Shown piece after piece: positions 22,529 to 33,907 of a DNA stretch of 64,000 bases. The notes beneath the pieces are model-generated. The model worked only from the letters and a program-made list of their open reading frames with translations. It did no database searches and was not told the DNA's origin. Origin of the DNA: Moniliella sp. 'wahieum' (Eukaryota > Basidiomycota > Moniliellomycetes > Moniliellales > Moniliellaceae). The DNA lies in contig RSEE01000017.1 in the NCBI GenBank assembly GCA_003971905.1, forward strand, positions 558,001 through 622,000, read 5' to 3'. Position numbers and translations under genes: made by a program. The stretch's first letter is position 1. Each line of letters starts with the position of its first letter.

Positions 22529-22988
22529 GGGAGAGGAGGGAGGTGGCCCGGACGGGACGTACGCGCGTACGTGCCCAGGAGAGCCAAGCTTGGGCTAGGG
22601 TCGTGGCCAAACATGAATGTGTGGCGCAGTGCGGTGCGTGTGCCATGTCCTGTTCCCCCGCGAGGAAGGCGGCGCGCACGCTCCGTGTAGTCTACGCGAG
22701 GGCGGAGCGCGTGGGAACGGTCAGTAGCCTCAATCACTTTGATTCGCTTCGTGGTTGCCTTGGCGCAACGCGTACGAGGGCAAGAAGGCAAGAAGGCAAA
22801 AGGTGGCTAACGGGCTGCTGCAGGCGTACTGTGTCCTTCTTGGCGGGTGTCTTTCTCTGTAGGCTATAAGTAGCCATGGGGCTCTGCAAGGCATATCATC
22901 GGCTATCTCGCCGTTTCCATTTCCTAGCAGTAGACAGATGAAGGTACAGAAAAAAAGGATTTGGCCAGGAGATGAGCGTCGCCGTAGC
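22529..22988. other. Convergent 3' spacer, nothing recognised
   Basis: About 460 bp between the stops of the glycogenin-like gene (+) and UROD (-). Purine-rich simple sequence (GGAGGC/GAGGAGG) comes first, then unremarkable sequence. No gene is supported. Confidence 0.4.
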
Positions 22989-24114
22989 TCAAGCCTGGGG
23001 CAGGGAGGGGTAGACTTCGCGACTGACGTCGTGCACGCACTGCAAAAAGTGACGGAGATGGTCGGGGTCGACACCGGGAGTGATGCCATGGCCCAAGTTA
23101 GTTAGCAATATGTTTGCCCGGGCCGGCGCCGCCGAGATCAGGGCGAATCATGGCTTGGACGCCCTTGGTGATCGCATCCTTGCCTGCGTACAACAGACTG
23201 GGATCCATATTGCCCTGGAGGGTTTTGGAGGTAAGCTTGCGTGCCGTGGGGGGGTGACGGTCCAATCCAGCGCCAACACATCGTATTCGATCGCATCGAG
23301 CGCGGGCAGTGCATGGCCCCCGACACCCTTGGCAAACAAAAATCATGGTACCGCCTCCGACCCCAACTGCGCCTTGACCTCATGCGCAATCCGGGTGAGG
23401 TAGGGCAAACTCCAACGAGCAAAGTCGGTCGGACTCAAGACGCCCGCCCAAGAATCAAATACCTGGACAGCTTGCGCGCCCGCTCGCACCTGTGCCACCA
23501 AAAAGTCAATGGCAACCGTCGTGATGCGCGACAAGAGCTCTTCCGCCGCCTCGGGCGAGTCCCAAAGCCACACTTTGGCCTTCTCATAGTCCTTCGAACC
23601 ACCACCTTGCACCATGTAGGCCATCAACGTCCATGGCGCACCACAGAAGCCTAGTAGTGGCACCGCGCCATCAAGTTTGGTGCGCGTGAGCGTGATCGCA
23701 TCCAACACGTACCCAAGCGTGGCCCGCACATCCACATCGCGCACAAGGCGCTTGAGATGGGTAGGGTCAACGAGCGGCGCTGGGAAAGAAGGTCCCTTGC
23801 CCGGTACCATCTCCACTTCGAGCCCCATGGCTTGCGGAATAACAAGAATGTCCGAGAAGATGATGGCAGCATCGAGAAGACCTTGGAACCGCCGGATAGG
23901 CTGGAGCGTCAACTCGCTTGCTAGCTCCGGCGTACGGCAGCAGTGGAAAAAGTCATTCTCCACCCGCGCGCACGGAATTCGGGAAGGTAGCGCCCAGCTT
24001 GCCGCATCACCCATACGGGCGCACGCTCCGTAGGCTCCCCGCGCGCAGCACGCAGAAGCAGATCGTGCTTGAGCGGAGGGAGGGGGGGGCGGCGGAGGTG
24101 GTGGTGCTGGCCAT
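22989..24114 (-). CDS. HEM12: Uroporphyrinogen decarboxylase
   Basis: Cytosolic haem-pathway enzyme that removes four carboxyl groups from uroporphyrinogen III to give coproporphyrinogen III. About 375 aa in a single exon, the family's usual size. The Met at 24114 begins [11 protein letters not shown]; a C-run then breaks the frame before [13 protein letters not shown]. Signatures: [17 protein letters not shown] (substrate-carboxylate Arg residues), the catalytic Asp in [51 protein letters not shown], and the C-terminal His in [14 protein letters not shown]. Further single-base breaks lie near 23985, 23330, 23250 and 23125, all in conserved sequence, so they look like assembly indels. It starts head to head with kinesin-3, 927 bp away. 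Confidence 0.92.
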
Positions 24115-25041
24115 GGGTGGTGGTGGTGGTGGTAGTGAGGGCTGGGCGCCTGGGAGGTTTCTTCTTGCGTCCCACGGCGCACAGATCGGATCAATGTGGC
24201 CCCGCAGACCGGGTTATGTAATGCAATCGGCGTCCCGAGCGTCCTTTTCCATTTGGCTTCCCACCGCATTCGCATTCCCATCCACTGGAAGGATGATTGA
24301 TTGCTCGCCCCCCCCATCGCCACCTTCGTTGGTGTCCCTGGTCTAGGCGCAGGCAAGGACGCTTGCCGCATCCACATCCCCCTTCCGCCCTGTAGACGCC
24401 GTTCCACACAGCCCCTCCTGGCCCATCTTCGTCGGCCAATCCCGCTGGACGGTCCCGCCTCCGCTGGGCTTGGAACGTGGGTCTCTATTACTAGTCCGCG
24501 ATTGAGGGCCGGACGCAGGGGAGCAGCACTACGACCTGACTGCGTTGGAGAGGACGGAAGAGGAACGTGTTGTACTACTATCTTGTGCTGACCCGGCAAC
24601 GCACCCCTTCGCTCTCTCTCCAGCGCGCAACCGGACGACCAAGCCTCGTTCGCCCCCTGGCCGGATGTTCCTTCGCCCTGCCCAAGACAGATAAGGCCGA
24701 GGAAGTTGGTGGGGAACGAGGCGACGAGGAGGGAGGCATGGATTGAGGGGTGGGCAATGATTCATGATTCATGGTTGCGGGATGGAGCACTCGAGGGGGA
24801 AATTGTGATTGCAGGCGAGGTAGATGGGGGAGCACGAGAGATGGTGACCATCCGGCGCCACACGCGCGCGGGCGGAATTGTGAAATGGAGGGGCCGGCCG
24901 TACTTGAGGTTCTTACCCGGCCTTGCCCCTGCGCCACCTGGGTGGGGCGGGGCGAGGTCTGCGTCTCCCCGACCACCACCTCTACCACCACCACCACCCC
25001 CCCCTTCCGTCCCCTCCCCTCTCCCCCTGGAGCCCGGCACG
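24115..25041. promoter_or_regulatory. Divergent promoter region of UROD and kinesin-3
   Basis: 927 bp between two divergent ATGs. No coding content is supported; the long minus-strand frame here is an open read-through from UROD. GGTGGT simple sequence lies near 24118. The kinesin leader is C/T-rich with CCACCACCACC. No clear TATA box is seen. Confidence 0.4.
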
Positions 25042-28000
25042 ATGTCAGAGTCCGGGAACCTCAAGGTCGTCGTCCGCTGCCGGCCGATGAACAGCCGGAG
25101 AAGGCGCGCGGGCGGCGTACCTGGTGGAGGTAGTCGATGACCATCAACTCGTCCTCCACCCTCCCACCGAGGGAGACACCAAGGAGAATGCGCGTGCGAC
25201 CAAAAAGAAACCGGCGCCGTTCAGCTTCGACCGCATGTTTGGCGAGAACACCCAACAGCAGGAGGTGTTTGACTTTATGGGCGTGGAGCTGATCGACCAT
25301 GCGTTTGCCGGGTTCAACACCTGCGTGTTTGCCTATGGCCAGACCGGCTCGGGCAAGTCACATTCGATGGTGGGCTACGCAGCAGAACGAGGTCTGATCC
25401 CACTCACCTGCCAGCATCTGTTTGACCAGATTGCTGTCCACAGCGCCGACCCTAACTTGACGTGTTCTGTCGAGGTGTCCTATTTTGAGATCTACAACGA
25501 AAAGGTGCACGACCTGCTCAACCCAAAAAACAAGTCCAACCTCAAAGTCCGCGAGCACCCTCTCTATGGACCCTACGTCGAAGACTGAGCAAGCTCGTCG
25601 TTAGCGACTTTGACGGCATCGAGTCCCTCATGGACGAGGGCAACAAGGCGCGTACGTCGCTGCCACTAACATGAATGCCACCTCATCCCGTTCCCACGCC
25701 GTAATCACACTGCTCCTGACCCAAAAACGGAAGGACCCTGACTCAAAGACAGAGAGCGAAAAGTGAGCCGGATCAGGTACGTGCCCCCCCCCCCTCTTGC
25801 CCCCTTTGCCTCTTCTTTCTTCACTTGATTGCCATGCATTCGGGCTAACAGGATCACAGTCTCGTTGACCTTGCCGGGTCGGAACGGGCCAACTCGACGG
25901 GTGCAACAGGTGCCCGACTTAAGGAGGGCGCCAACATCAATCGTTCTCTCACAACTTTGGGAAAGGTCATTGCCGCACTGTCAAAAGAGTCCGAGGCGCC
26001 CAAGGGCCCCAAAAAGAAGGGAGGACTGGACAGTTTCGTGCCGTACCGCGATTCGATCCTGACGTGGCTGCTTAAGGATTCTCTAGCGGTAACAGCAAGA
26101 CTGCCATGATCGCCGCCATTTCCCCAGGGACTATTGAGACGCTGAGTACATTACGCTATGCCGACCAGGCCAAGAAGATCCAGAACAAGGCCGTGGTAAA
26201 CGAAGACCCAAACGCCAAACTTATTCGCCAACTCAAGGAGGAACTCGAAATGCTCCGCCAACGCGCCGGCATTGCGCCTGGCGTCAAGTTGGGCGCAGGG
26301 CTGGCGCAGGTATCGCTATGGCCGCAGGTGGTGGTGGCGGGACAGCTGGCGCGGACGGGGCAGGTCTGCTTGCCGATACGTTTGATCCCTCCCTGCCCCC
26401 GTCGGAGCAAGTCATTCACTACCAGACAGCCTCTGGGGTTGTCAAGACAGTGACCAAGGCCGAGCTGGAGGAACAGATGGAGGAGAATGAGAAGCTCGTA
26501 TCGTCTCTCCAAGAGGTTGGGAGCAAAAGATCCAACGTACAGAAGAGATCCATCGTGAACCGAACAAGCCCTGGGCATGGGCATCACCATTGATAAGGCC
26601 AACATTGGAGTTCACATGCCGCGTTTCCTGCCCCACCTAGTCAACCTCAACGAGGACCCACTCATGTCCGAGTGCCTTATCTACCAGATCAAGCTCGGCA
26701 CCACTGTTGTCTGCCGCGCGAAGAGGAGCGAACCAGGCTTGGGCCCGAAGAGCATGAGTGGGGTCACATTCGTCTCTCCGGTACCCGCATCTTGCCCCGG
26801 CACTGCCTCATTACCAACGTCGCAGGTAAGGTGACGATCGAGGCATTGGACGATAGCCTGACAATGGTCAATGGCCGCCAACTGGCCCGGGGAGAGAACG
26901 TCGACTTCACTCGGGCTTCCGTGTGATTCTGGGCGACACGCACGTGTTTCGCTTCAACCACCCAGAGGAGCGCGACGGCGCGTGGACGCCAGTATCCACC
27001 CTTCTACTGCTGGAACCCCAAGCTGGACCGTCCGCCGCTACTCACTGGTCAGGCCCCGACCGCCACATCCGATGCTCCATCACAAGCTTCCCCCGACCCC
27101 GCCTCCCCGTCCCTGGGGCCACCGATGGGTGCGGACGGGACCGGTACCCCTGCAATGGGTGATATTCCCAGCTCGGACGACGTAGACGATCGTGACTGGG
27201 ACTGGACGGCAGCGCGGCGGGAGGCAGCCCTGGCGGCACTGAAAGGCGAACACATCTCTTTCGAAAAGTTCCAAGAGGAGGAGCTGGAGAAACTGTTTGA
27301 CGATGTGCAGAAGGCCCACTGTCCAAGCGGCTCGGCACGCCGTCGGGCACATCCAGCCCCGCAACCCCTCGGTCCGACCACCATTGCCAGAGGAAGAGGA
27401 GTGGGGCAATGCTTGGGATGCAGTTCCTGGCCTGGGGTTGGGCACAGTGGCGAGCACCAGCACGCCTGACGAGGAGGTACGGGCAAGCGTGCCCACGCCA
27501 GACGGTACTGGTTCGGTGTCGGATTGGCGCGCGAAGCCTGCCTGCTCAAGGCCAAGATGCGCGCGTACGAGGCACAGATGCCGCCGATACCGCGCAACAG
27601 GGGCGTACCTTTGACGCCTCGAGAGCGTGCGGTCGCGCGCAAGTGCCTTGCGCGTTGGCGTGCTGCTCATGGCTTCCGCATGGCCGAGGCGGTACTGCAG
27701 AACGTCGTACTGCTTAAGCAGGCCAATGTACTAGCGCACCAGCTTGGTGAACATACCGTTTACCAGTTCACCGTCGTTGGTCCTGATGCGGCGCGCGAGA
27801 GCAAGTATACCCCATCCGCCCGGATCGCCGGATTGGACGGCCTGGAGGAGATGGATGACCCGGCGTTGGCAGCGGCCGACAAACCCTGTGTCGGAGTCAA
27901 GGTGTTGGACTACCATGCTACCCAGGTGCACATCTGGAGCCTTAGCAAGCTCCAGGACCGAGTAAGCAAGATGCGTGCTTTGGCTGCCACAGCGGCCAAC

Positions 28001-30745
28001 CCGGGTGTGCTCAAGTTTTTTCTCTGCCCCACGAGGACAAGGGGGGGTACACATATGTCGGCGGGCGCTTGTCAGCTTGCTGACCGTCTTGAAGCAAGTG
28101 AAGCATGCCACGTTTGAGCGAGTGCCAGTGTACAACCCGCACGAGCAACAGGTCAGCGGCCCTCCGTGCCCAACTCCGTTTCGTTTCTCTCACCCCGGCT
28201 GCCGAGCAAGGTAAAGATGGAGACGACGGGGAAACGAAGGGGAGTACGGGTACGGATGCTGATGCTGATGCGGGGGCGGGGCGGGAGCGGGAACGGGGAC
28301 AGAGGAGGCAAGACTGAGCTTTTCTCTCGTGGTCGACCAGTGGCTGGGTTCAACACGGACCACTACGCTGCGGTGCACCTGCAGGTCCGCCATGCCCAGC
28401 CCGGAGCGCGGCCAACACAGAACAGAACCCAGCGGTTGCAACGAGCTCCGCTCGTCTGGCTTCCCGATACCGGTCCCACTGTGACGGCGTGCACGGCAAG
28501 CACGCCCGTCGAGCTCACCTCGCGTGCCAAGTGGAAGAAGTGCGGTTGCGCAAGACATTCACCCTCCGTTCACCCGGCTGTGCTGGCGCATCTGCGAGAA
28601 GATCCGCTGGAGATTGAGCTGCACGCCCAACTCACCCCTGAATACCTGGAACAAGTCGAGGCGTACGACCTGTCGCGCACTGCGTTGGCCCGCCTTCCGC
28701 AGCCCCGTGTGCGCGAGGAGGAGGAGCGTGTGCTCACTCCTGCTCAGGAGGGCGGACTGCTGCTTCCGCCCCAGCCGGACGGGGGCGTTCACCCCCCGCC
28801 CGCTCTGCCGGGCACCGACACCGACCCAGCTGCCTCGGCGCGGCAGCCCGAGACGGAGATGCGGCTGGAGGAGCACCACGATGTGGTGGCGAGTGTGCAG
28901 TTGTGCGAGGTCGGGGAGCAGGGATATGAGCCCGTGGCTGTTGTGCCCGGGCCATTTACCCATACGGATCCTAGCTTCTTTTCTCCCGCCCGGCTTGAGC
29001 GTGGGCATGGCTGTCCCACGCAAGACCATCATCCCCTCGCTTGATGGGAATGTGTTTCTCCTGCGGCAGGGGCTGCAGCGCAAGATTACACTTCGCCTGC
29101 GCTCTGAGAGCGGCCGCCAACTGGGTGGGTCGGGTTGCGTCCCTTCAGCTCGGCCGGGTGCGACGGGTGGACGATGCGTTGCGGGTCACCACGTCCCACG
29201 AGGCTGGCGCCGACATGGCTTCTCTTCCAAGCGAAGGCGGGCCAAAGCAAGACGGACAAGCAAGCCAATCTGACGCATTTGTATCGCTGCCAGTGCCGCC
29301 GGCCAGCAGAGCTTGACGTTCCGGGAGGATGGGACAAGTGAGCTGCAAGCTTGGGCGTGGTGGGATTCGAGCGTGCACGAGTCAACGCTACTGACGGCGG
29401 TGAGTGGCGAGGCACGGGCTCTCCTGCGTGTGCGGGTGGGCCTAGACGTGCCAGCGAGCGAGATGGAGGGCATGGCAAGCTACGGTGCGCCGGATGGTGT
29501 GATCCTCGAACTGGATGTACCCGTGCAGATTCAACGGCGCGACCCCAAGACGTTGCTGTCCAAGTTACGCGGCCGCTTCCTGCCGCCGCCTCTGCCAAGC
29601 GAGGAGCGTCGGTCTACTTTCCTCCTCTCGCTCGTTGTCCGGCCAGGGTTGACCACCAAGCGCCAAGAGCTCTGGCGGGTGGACACGGCCAACACCTATG
29701 TGCGCGGACAAGAGACGCTGGCAGGACAGTGGCGTCCACGACGCTATCGCTCCTGAGAGAGTACTACGATGCTCATGCGCTCGCCCGCCGCCGCGCCGAG
29801 GTTGCTGCCGTCCGAGCGTGGCTGGTAACCGATGCACTCAAGCCCCCCAGCACATATCCACCCCCCCGTTGCCCCCGTCTTAGACCCGCAGGCACGGGAG
29901 GAAGAGGTGGTGGCCTACTGGGGCCAGCTCGTCGCTCGCCGCCGGGCCACCGTCGCGTTTACCCACGAGGCTACGGCAGTGCGCAGTGCCGCGGCAGCTG
30001 CGAAGCGCGCTATGGGCGCGTGCCGGACACGCCTCCACCCGACGTGCCAGAGCTGCACTGGGGTGCCGCCCCGAGCGTGGCGGGGCGGAGCAAAGCATTG
30101 GGAAGCGGCTAGCTGCGGCTGTCGCTGCAGCCCCCGCCCCTCCGCGGCGGCAGCCACAGCCAATGGAAACGGCACCTCTTCCCCGTCGTCATTGTCAGTA
30201 TCGGCAGCCTCATCGGCCACAATCGCACCGCCATCGCGCCGGATGCGGTGCGTGGTGCAGGTCACGATGGTGGGAGGGGGAGACTTGCCGATGGCTCCGG
30301 TGGGTCGGCGGGTGCCGCCTGGATCGGGCTACTTTGCAGGGGCGTTGGGGGTGCTGTCGCCCACGGAGGAGACGGTGCGGGCGCGATTTGCAGTGTTGCG
30401 GCGGCCGTACCTGTTCCTGCACCACGTGGTCGATGGCGGGCCGGGCGGGCTGATGTGATCGTTGGGCTTTCGACGGTACGGGCGGTGCACGAGCGGCACA
30501 CGGAGTGCTGTTGGGCAAGTCGAATGTGTTTACCCTCTACACGCCGGCCAACTCGTGGCTCTTCCAAGCGCCATCGCGCGCGGAACTGGAAGGCTGGATG
30601 TACGTTTCCTCTGCCTCCCCTCCTGCTATCTTTGGTGTTCTCTGCCCTGCGTTCTGGGAACGCGGCTCTGTGCATGTGTACTGACCTGCGCCTCTCCATC
30701 CAAACCAACAGGACCGCCCTCGACTCCCACGTAGCGTTTGAGTAA
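25042..30745 (+). CDS. Kinesin-3 motor (Unc104/KIF1 type)
   Basis: Plus-end microtubule motor for vesicles and endosomes, about 1,800 aa. The motor domain (25042-26260) starts [17 protein letters not shown] and has the P-loop [14 protein letters not shown], switch [13 protein letters not shown] and switch [13 protein letters not shown]. The neck is [36 protein letters not shown], typical of kinesin-3. An FHA domain (about 26600-26990) follows: [24 protein letters not shown] and [16 protein letters not shown]. The long middle includes KIF1-type stalk domains ([20 protein letters not shown]). It ends with a lipid-binding PH domain ([33 protein letters not shown]). Introns 25777-25859 and 30600-30711 join in phase; the last exon ends [12 protein letters not shown]. 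Ten or more one-base frame changes interrupt it. The 25777 intron has 11 Cs right behind its GTACGTG donor. Confidence 0.9.
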
Positions 30746-30880
30746 ATGTGTTTTCGAATACCACTAGATTCCCCTCATTCTACTTTTGTGTTGCTTTGCC
30801 TGGGGCTACTCTGTGCCAAGGAAGCAGGCCTGGAGCAGCAGCCGCTTCCCCAGCCTTCACCCAACGATGCTTGTACCGTC

Positions 30881-33641
30881 TCAGAGTGCGCCTGCAGCTC
30901 GATGGAAGGTCCGAAGCAACTGTTTGTACCAGCCCAGGCGCCAGTACTGCTCCCAGTCCGCAGCCTCCGCCTTCTCTTCGCCGCTTTTTTCTTCCGCCTC
31001 GCCTCTCGGCCTCGGCCTCCACTCCCTTCTTTGCGTCCAGGCCTTGTGCCAGGCCCTGGACAACCGAGACCAACACGCGGCGCAGCTCTGCTCGACAGCC
31101 TCCAGCGCTTGCACCGTCGCGGCTCGTCTCTTCGTTGCCCGAACGCGAGCGCAACTGGGCCCCCGCACCGCAGCCTTCTCTAGTGCCAGTGTAGCCAGCT
31201 GCCCCCACAGCGGGCGGGACCAGGTGAGTTGAGTCGGCAAATAGATAGGTGAGCACGTCGTTGGGCTCCACAATCCTATACTGCAGTAACTTGTCCACCA
31301 CAATGGTTCCCCACTCGTCGTGTTCCCGCCAGAAGCGCAGCGCGGCCGCAAGGAGCGTAACACGCATCTCCTCTGTTTCGCTAAGTGCGCGCAGCAGTGG
31401 GTGGTACCGCTCCACAACGTTCAGCAGGGTGAAAGGAGCGCGACCCAGAAGCAGCAACAGGAAAGTGCCAGCTCGCCAATTTGTCGGTTCGCCTCATCGG
31501 CTGAGGTAGCACCACCGAGAGGGCGAAGGGTGCGCTCTCCTGTTACCTCATCGGTCGATGCAGCGAGAAAGTCGGGCTCGACTTCCAGTTCGTCCCCGGG
31601 CATGCGAGGAGGGAGCTGCTGAGACGGGCCAGCATGGCTTGGACCTCCTCGGATGACGCCTTGGAACGCAGCGCAGCCAGCACCCGATTTGCCGGGACGA
31701 CCAGGGCAGCCTTGCTGGGATCGCCACCCTGATCGGGCGGCGCATAGTCAAACACCCGCTGGCTCGTGGGGCGGAAGTGCTCCTGCCGCCAGAGCAGGGG
31801 GGAGAAGGGCCTTGATCCGGTCATAGTACGCCAGACGTACCATTTCCTGCACCAAATCCGTGACGAGCGTCTCCGCGGCTCTCCTACCGGCTCGTCCATC
31901 GCGCCCACCCACTCCCCCCACGCCCAGCCGTAGTTAAAGTTGCTCAAGTGCACACTGAACCAAGACGTAGTGCGAAGCAGCAACTCGGGTTCCACAGCAC
32001 CCGTGCCGAAGGCCAAGTACAGACGGCGTAGCGTCTTACCAATTGCAGGGGCGACCGTGGCCGGAGCGAGACTCACCACCTCACGCAAGAGGGTGGCATA
32101 GTACAGCACGGGGTAGGGCGGACGCGGCAAGAGCATCGCCATAGACAGGAAGCTTTCCACCAACAAGTCCTCCAAGATCAGTGGGGACACGTCGGATGTA
32201 CGTGGCACCCCCAGACTGCCTCAGCGTCCACCTCAGGTACGTCGTATAGCAGTGGGGTCAGCCCTGCTCAGGGTCGGTGCGGCCACCAAAGACGCCCTGG
32301 GAACCAATGTGGGAGCTGAGTGAGCACCCGTGCAGCTTCTCGTCGATTCGGTTCGTACAGGTCCACCAGGTCTTCCACCACACTGCGCAGCACCACCGAG
32401 GCGACCGAGCCCGGGTTTGGGGTTGAACCGCCCATCCAACGCAGCAAAACCATCTTGTCCCGTAGGGCCCGCGCCCCGAACGGGCCACCTGTTCTGCACG
32501 GGCGGCGGGGTCGGTTGCAGCACGCGCAGCCGGCGGTTCGACCTGCAAGTCCTCCAACGGATCCGACAGCAACGCAACTCATCCGATTCGGGCGGGATAA
32601 GCGTCTCTGGTACCTGAGCGGCAATGGCCGAGGTGGCGGCTTGTTGCAACCGAGATGCCGTATCGGGCGGAACGAGAGCGGCGAGATGAGGGAGGAACGG
32701 AAGATGGGGGAAGCGGAGGGTGCGCATCGTGGTGAGCGCATGCACTTTGGACCCAAACGATTCGGTCACTAGATGGGGCACGTCCGCGTCCTCGGCAAAA
32801 GGAACAACCAGTTCCTGCGACACACGCCGCGCTGATCATACGCAGTCACGGCATCGACAAGGGGATCCAAGTCTGCAGCGCCACTGCCATGGGCGGGGTG
32901 CGACTCGGTTTCGTCGGCGTTGGCGTCGTCGGGTAAGCCAGAAGGGCGCGAGAAAGCGAGGTAAGGCCCGGCAAAGAGTAACGCCTCGATAATGACTTCG
33001 GCGGCCCAATCCGCGTGCAGCGGTAACCGCCGGTTCACCGAGCACGGCAGCAAACGCGGCCAGCAAAGAAAGAAGCGAGGCACGGTCCAAAAGGCCGACG
33101 CCGGCCATAAGGGCAAAGAAGCGAACCTGGAGACGGACCGAGCGCCAGAAGCGTTGGTCCAAGAACGAGCGGAAGGCGCGAAGCATGGCATCGATAATGG
33201 CCTCCTTCAAATCCACAGCGGTCTGGTCGGGGGCAAGGTCCGGCGGGGGCACACCCAGGCCCTCTGGCTCGAGCGGGCGGCGCGGCGCGGGGGGGGTGTA
33301 GGCCAGCACGCAGAGGAGGGCGAGGAGGAGCGGATGCTTGTGGGGCTGCTCGGTGACGGCGGCGAGGAAGGCCTTGGTGATGGTGGGCGTGGCCTTGGAG
33401 GAGGCAGCGGCAGTGCCATCGACGAGCTCGGCGGCGATGGCGTACATCTCGCTCGCCGCATGAAAGTCGGCGGGCTCGCCGAGGTTGAGGACGATGCGGC
33501 GGAAGCGCGCGAGCCAGGCGGCGTCGCGGGCGGCGGGGTCGTCGCGCGACCAGCCGAGCGGCCGCCGCGGCCGCCACGCCGCGGCCACCCGGGGCGGGGC
33601 GGGTAGCCGTACTTGTCGTCGCCGGGCGCGTCGGAGGGCAT
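30881..33641 (-). CDS. CBC1: Nuclear cap-binding complex large subunit CBP80
   Basis: Large subunit of the complex that binds the m7G cap of nascent RNA (partner CBP20), with MIF4G-type helical repeats. Start MPSDAPGDDKYGYPPRP at 33641. Then FRRIVLNLGEPADFHAASEMY, HPLLLALLCVLAYTPP, and a middle part FLDQRFWRSVRLQVRFFALM. The diagnostic middle/late block reads ILEDLLVESFLSMAML, PPYPVLYYATLLREVVS and WFSVHLSNFNYGWAWGEW. LNVVERYHPLLRAL and WGTIVVDKLLQYRIVEP follow. Several one-base frame changes occur (for example in a C/G run near 33595). The most likely C-terminus, EQYWRLGWYKQLLRTFHR, stops at 30881-30883, about 135 bp from the end of the convergent kinesin-3 gene; another frame runs on to 30780. 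Confidence 0.88.
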
Positions 33642-33907
33642 GGTGGGCGCGTCGCTGGGATGGCGGCGACGGATGGATGCGCTCGGCCTCGACGATACCC
33701 TCGAGGCGGCCGGGCGGAAGGGGCGGAAGCAGGCGGAAGCGCGCGGGCGGAATGGGCGCCGGGCGGAAGCGCGCCGGGCGGGCGACCGGTGAGCTCAGCG
33801 GTGCGGGGCTGGGCTGCTCCACCCGGCCGTGGCCTCCACGCCGTCGCCATCGCCGCCGTCGTCCCCACCATCCCCACCGCCTCCGCCGCCGCCGCCCCCA
33901 CCTCCGC
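33642..33907. promoter_or_regulatory. 266-bp bidirectional promoter, CBP80 / gamma-adaptin
   Basis: The two ATGs face away from each other across 266 bp of very GC-rich sequence with GGGCGGAAG repeats (33710-33780) and CCGCC runs. No TATA box is present. The spacing leaves room for only one shared regulatory region. Confidence 0.5.

Noticed and set aside
30780-30880. CBP80 reading frame continuing to 30780
   Set aside because: The alternative frame ending at 30881 gives a better C-terminus; the extra residues look like out-of-frame sequence.
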